From the NCBI GenBank assembly GCA_001819095.1, contig MHLS01000025.1, forward strand, positions 7,784-15,612: 7,829 nucleotides of DNA, read 5' to 3'. This DNA comes from Candidatus Lloydbacteria bacterium RIFCSPLOWO2_02_FULL_54_12 (GTDB lineage: Bacteria > Patescibacteriota > Minisyncoccia > Phycocordibacterales > UBA6899). The translations under genes were made by a program, and so were the position numbers. Shown here piece by piece: positions 5,270 to 7,829 of the stretch. The notes under the pieces were generated by a model that was given only the letters and a program-made list of their open reading frames with translations, ran no database searches and was not told the origin of the DNA. Each line of letters begins with the position of its first letter. The stretch's first letter is position 1.

Positions 5270-6781
5270 TCAATAAATTGTCTTTTTGCAGAATATACAC
5301 TCATGCGAAATAAATTTCACCGGCGCAAACATCGTCAGTCTTCTGCATGATTTGCAATATCCGATTTTTGTACCAAATTGATCATGTTGCGATAAGCTAG
5401 CCAACGCGTCTCTTGTTGTTTCTTCAGCCAAAAAATTATCTATACCATCTACTAACTTTTGAAAATGCGACCCAATAGAATTGCTTGTGGTTCTCAATAC
5501 ATTTATTGGCATATGTACCATACCGCCGGATTCATCATCGTGCGTTGGCGACGGCTCTTCCGCCATAACTACATATCCATAGCCAAGTGTTTGTAAATAC
5601 TTTGCCTTTTCTAAAATCTCCTTATTTATTTCATCTGAGGGAAAATTGTTGTGACTAGAATAACCACGCTCTAAAACAAACAGCTCTAGTAAAAACACTT
5701 GCTCGCAACCAAACTGCTTTAGTTTATCCAACTGCTTCTTAATTTTCTGATGTTTTTTCTTGCCACGTTTTGCCGATTTAATATGTCCGTTGCGATCAAC
5801 AATAACCGTTTTTACCTCAAAACCACGATATGTAAAACCCGCGTCATGGCTTGAGTCTGGCAGAAAACGAGGACGTTTCAGAAGGATATCGATATCTCCC
5901 TCAAAATTATTCTTTTCCATTGCTTTATACGGAATATTTACAGCAAACCACTGCCAAGTATCGTTACATAACGCAGTAGCATTTATATCGCGCAAAAGTT
6001 TAAGTATTGATCTTGTTTCGCGTATCTGGCTATTAGTAGCAAACAATTTTCCGGGCCCATCATAAAACTTCGCTTCTGATATGTGATTTCTTTGATTGCC
6101 GTACTTTGGTTTTATTCTTTTTAGAATTCCTAGTTTTTCAAAAGCAAATAGTGAAAGAAATATAAAGCGGTATAGATAATATTTTGTATAATTTTTTAGT
6201 TTTTTATGGCTGCGAGCGAGGTTATAGTAAACTACATTCTCAAATGGGTTCGTTCTTACCGCCCGATACAGAAACAAGTTCGCGCGGGGATAGTCACCAA
6301 GTTCAATGTAAACAAAACCCAAATTGTTTAACCAAATTTCTTCCTGTAAATCGGGGAGATCACTTTCCTCATACACCTTCGCTGCTTCTGGATATTTTCC
6401 TAAAATCGTAAGTGCAGATATTTTCTTTTGAGTTGCAATAGGAAAGTTTGGTTTTAACGCAAGACAAGCGTCAAACGCTTCTATCGCCTTGCTGTATCGT
6501 TCAAGGCAATAAAGAGATACCCCCTTCGTATTGAGCAGTTCAAAATCGTTAGCGTTTAATTTCAACGCTTCGTTGGCGGTGTCTATTGATTCTCTATACT
6601 TACCCAATACCCCCAAGAGGGTAGCTTTTGCAGCCAAAATTTTAGGCGCTTTGGGTTGTTTTTGTTCCTCATTTAGTACCAGTGCCAAGGCCTCATCAAA
6701 TTTTTTGGCATTATATAAGTTTCGAAGCTGATCTTCGTAGATCGGTGCTTTTGAGTTTTCTGTAATTTTATCTTGATTCAT
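5270..6781 (-). CDS. TPR repeat protein with PD-(D/E)XK-like nuclease core and C-terminal zinc ribbon
   Basis: This is a 503-residue protein that I cannot assign to a named family. Residues ~15-206 form about five TPR repeats; the clearest are 49-82, 83-116 and 149-182, each with the A/G-Y and ALKLNP-like pattern, suggesting a protein-binding scaffold. Residues ~290-370 look like a PD-(D/E)XK nuclease: EGDIDILLKRPRF (294-306, candidate acid D296 or D298), then FEVKT (321-325, the E-x-K pair E322/K324), then a basic helix with Q345 and Q350. Residues 475-498 hold CKSC and CIFC, a four-cysteine zinc ribbon. No signal peptide or membrane segment is evident, so it is probably cytoplasmic. No ribosome site precedes the ATG. 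It is divergent from the LexA-methyltransferase gene across 53 bp, which suggests shared control. A restriction-type nuclease role is inference; nuclease activity is not proven by these motifs. Confidence 0.75.
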   Translation of the reverse strand: MNQDKITENSKAPIYEDQLRNLYNAKKFDEALALVLNEEQKQPKAPKILAAKATLLGVLGKYRESIDTANEALKLNANDFELLNTKGVSLYCLERYSKAIEAFDACLALKPNFPIATQKKISALTILGKYPEAAKVYEESDLPDLQEEIWLNNLGFVYIELGDYPRANLFLYRAVRTNPFENVVYYNLARSHKKLKNYTKYYLYRFIFLSLFAFEKLGILKRIKPKYGNQRNHISEAKFYDGPGKLFATNSQIRETRSILKLLRDINATALCNDTWQWFAVNIPYKAMEKNNFEGDIDILLKRPRFLPDSSHDAGFTYRGFEVKTVIVDRNGHIKSAKRGKKKHQKIKKQLDKLKQFGCEQVFLLELFVLERGYSSHNNFPSDEINKEILEKAKYLQTLGYGYVVMAEEPSPTHDDESGGMVHMPINVLRTTSNSIGSHFQKLVDGIDNFLAEETTRDALASLSQHDQFGTKIGYCKSCRRLTMFAPVKFISHECIFCKKTIY

Positions 6782-6783
6782 GA

Positions 6784-6792
6784 TGTGGATAA
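6784..6792 (-). promoter_or_regulatory. Perfect DnaA-box 9-mer upstream of the TPR-nuclease gene
   Basis: The complement reads TTATCCACA, identical to the high-affinity DnaA box, ending 2 nt before the ATG at 6781. It is single, so it does not mark an origin. DnaA could modulate this promoter, or it could be chance: a given 9-mer is expected about 0.06 times in a window of this length on two strands. Confidence 0.35.
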
Positions 6793-6798
6793 CTTAAC

Positions 6799-6827
6799 TT
6801 GTATACATTCTATTTATTTTCTATAAT
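6799..6827 (+). promoter_or_regulatory. Promoter of the LexA-methyltransferase gene, probably giving a leaderless mRNA
   Basis: A perfect TATAAT (6822-6827) lies 17 bp after TTGTAT (6799-6804, 3 of 6). Transcription from it would start about 6833-6835, at or next to the ATG at 6835, and no ribosome site is present, so a leaderless transcript is predicted. The -35 overlaps the palindrome TGTATACA (6800-6807). Confidence 0.7.
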
Positions 6828-6838
6828 ACTATGTATGC
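6801..6838. promoter_or_regulatory. Candidate operator: inverted 8-mers flanking the promoter core
   Basis: GTATACAT (6801-6808) and ATGTATGC (6831-6838) are inverted copies with one mismatch, 22 bp apart, bracketing the -10 element and start point. The left copy overlaps the palindrome TGTATACA. Between them TTCTAT occurs twice (6808-6813 and 6819-6824), 11 bp apart, about one helical turn. LexA repressors usually bind their own promoter, so these are candidate sites for the repressor encoded immediately downstream, and they could also cover the divergent nuclease promoter (TAGAAT on the complement at 6812-6807 is a possible -10). Pattern seen; binding inferred. Confidence 0.4.
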
Positions 6839-7829
6839 TCACAAAAAAGCAAACGCAAGTCCTCGATTTTATAAAAGTATATATGGCAAAGCATAGCTAT
6901 GCCCCCTCTCTTGAGGAGATCAAGAAGAAGTTTAAGCTCGCCTCTGTATCAACAGCTCACTACTACATCAGCAAGCTACAAGATGCTGGCTTTTTAAATA
7001 AGGAACACAACCAACCTCGTGCCGTTTCAACAATAGAAGCAAAACAGACAATTGAGATTCCAATTTTAGGTGCAATCGCGGCGGGTCAGCCAATCGAGGC
7101 AATAGAAATTCCCGATGAGACCATAACAATCACGAGGGATGAAATTGGAAAGCAGGGTAAGCATTACGCTTTGCGTGTGCAAGGCAGCAGTATGATTGAT
7201 GAAGGTATTTTTGATGGCGATATTGTGGTTATACGAAAACAAGAGGTGGCGGAAAATGGTCAGACCGTTGTTGCTGTGATAGACGACAACCAAGCAACGC
7301 TCAAAAAACTATATCGTGAGAATGGAAAATTTAGACTACAACCGGCAAACCCGACGCTGTTCCCAATTTATCGTGATGAAGTAGAAGTGAGAGGTGTTGT
7401 AGTTAAAATAATTCGCAATCTTGAATCGCAACTTGACCAAGGGCAATCGAGAGATGAAAAGTATGTGCGCAAAATAGATTATTCGTGGGATTACAGAGGA
7501 GAAAAAACAAAATCGCATACGCATGGAATACATACTTATCCAGCAATGTTTATTCCACAAGTTGGACGAAGATTATTAGAAACTTATAGCAAAGAAGGTG
7601 ACACAATTTGTGATATTTTCTGTGGTTCTGGTTCAGCTTTAGTTGAAAGTAGATTGATAGGAAGAAATGCCTACGGCATAGACCTTAATCCTTTGGCTAT
7701 TTTCCTTGCGAAAGCAAAAACGACCCCAATCAATCCTAAAAAACTAATAAAAGAATATCTTGTTTTGCTTGATAGAGTAGGAAAAATTAAAGATAGCGAA
7801 ATAAAGCGTCCAGATTTTAAGAACATAGA
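6835..7829 (+). CDS. LexA-like repressor/S24 autoprotease fused to a DNA methyltransferase, 3'-truncated by window edge
   Basis: One uninterrupted frame runs from ATG 6835 to the window end (331 full codons). Residues 1-66 are a LexA winged helix (LTKKQTQVLDFIK at 2-14; recognition-helix region near 36-50). Residues ~72-194 are a complete S24 domain: cleavage site A83-G84 in GAIAAGQPIEA, nucleophile S119 in VQGSSMIDEGIFDGD (115-129), general base K157 in ATLKKL, and VRGVVVKIIRN closing the fold. After a short linker, residues ~223 onward match a site-specific DNA methyltransferase: HTHGIHTYPAMFIPQ (228-242), the SAM-binding motif I DIFCGSGSALVES (260-272), then GRNAYGIDLNPLA (276-288). Motif IV (D/S-PPY) and the target-recognition region would lie beyond the edge, so base specificity (N4-C, N6-A) is unknown. 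A typical LexA ends near residue 200. Expected role: DNA-damage-sensitive self-repressing methyltransferase; the regulatory logic is inferred. Confidence 0.85.
   Translation, partial: MLTKKQTQVLDFIKVYMAKHSYAPSLEEIKKKFKLASVSTAHYYISKLQDAGFLNKEHNQPRAVSTIEAKQTIEIPILGAIAAGQPIEAIEIPDETITITRDEIGKQGKHYALRVQGSSMIDEGIFDGDIVVIRKQEVAENGQTVVAVIDDNQATLKKLYRENGKFRLQPANPTLFPIYRDEVEVRGVVVKIIRNLESQLDQGQSRDEKYVRKIDYSWDYRGEKTKSHTHGIHTYPAMFIPQVGRRLLETYSKEGDTICDIFCGSGSALVESRLIGRNAYGIDLNPLAIFLAKAKTTPINPKKLIKEYLVLLDRVGKIKDSEIKRPDFKNI

Larger units (their letters stand above)
5083..7829. other. AT-rich accessory island (left edge about 5083, right edge outside window)
   Basis: By eye, sampled 60-base lines left of about 5080 have roughly 58-68% G+C, while lines to the right have roughly 25-52%, mostly 32-45%. 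Gene content changes at the same point from metabolism to a nuclease-like gene and a repressor-methyltransferase fusion. No integrase, transposase, tRNA or flanking direct repeat is visible, so the route of transfer is unknown. The gap between the coding fragment (ends 5211) and the nuclease-like gene (ends 5270) shows no convincing terminator. Confidence 0.6.

Noticed and set aside
6784..6792. Replication origin suggested by a DnaA box
   Set aside because: Only one box is visible, with no box cluster, unwinding element or dnaA/dnaN gene nearby.
1..7829. CRISPR array, tRNA, rRNA, transposase or integrase
   Set aside because: No regularly spaced repeats, no tRNA-like or rRNA sequence and no recombinase motifs were seen on either strand.

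Overview
The window comes from a bacterium: genes have Shine-Dalgarno sites, there are intrinsic terminators with T-tracts, and the family membership is bacterial. I cannot name the lineage. A compact metabolic gene set beside a short YdeI/OmdA-type protein would fit several uncultivated groups, including Patescibacteria, but this is a weak inference.

The window has two parts that differ in base composition. Positions 1 to about 5080 are GC-rich (sampled lines are about 58-68% G+C) and hold housekeeping metabolism. On the + strand are the two subunits of a 2-oxoacid (probably pyruvate) dehydrogenase E1, the alpha subunit cut by the window edge, ending at a strong terminator. A glutamate dehydrogenase with its own promoter, ribosome site and terminator follows. 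Convergent on the - strand, read from right to left, are a short YdeI/OmdA-domain protein, threonine synthase and a tiny exported protein with one CxxCH haem c motif. A long interrupted hairpin covers the threonine synthase start codon.

Positions from about 5083 to the end are AT-rich (sampled lines are about 25-52% G+C, mostly 32-45%) and look like an accessory island. It begins with a start-less coding fragment. Next is a - strand gene for a protein with TPR repeats, a PD-(D/E)XK-like nuclease core and a C-terminal zinc ribbon. Divergent from it across 53 bp is a + strand gene, open to the window end, that encodes a complete LexA-like repressor (winged helix plus S24 autoprotease, with Ala-Gly cleavage site and Ser/Lys dyad) fused in one frame to a DNA methyltransferase.

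The most notable proposal is that the two island genes form a restriction-modification-like or other defence module. In it the methyltransferase would carry its own DNA-damage-sensitive repressor and control a divergent nuclease. The domain calls come directly from sequence motifs; the joint function is inference.
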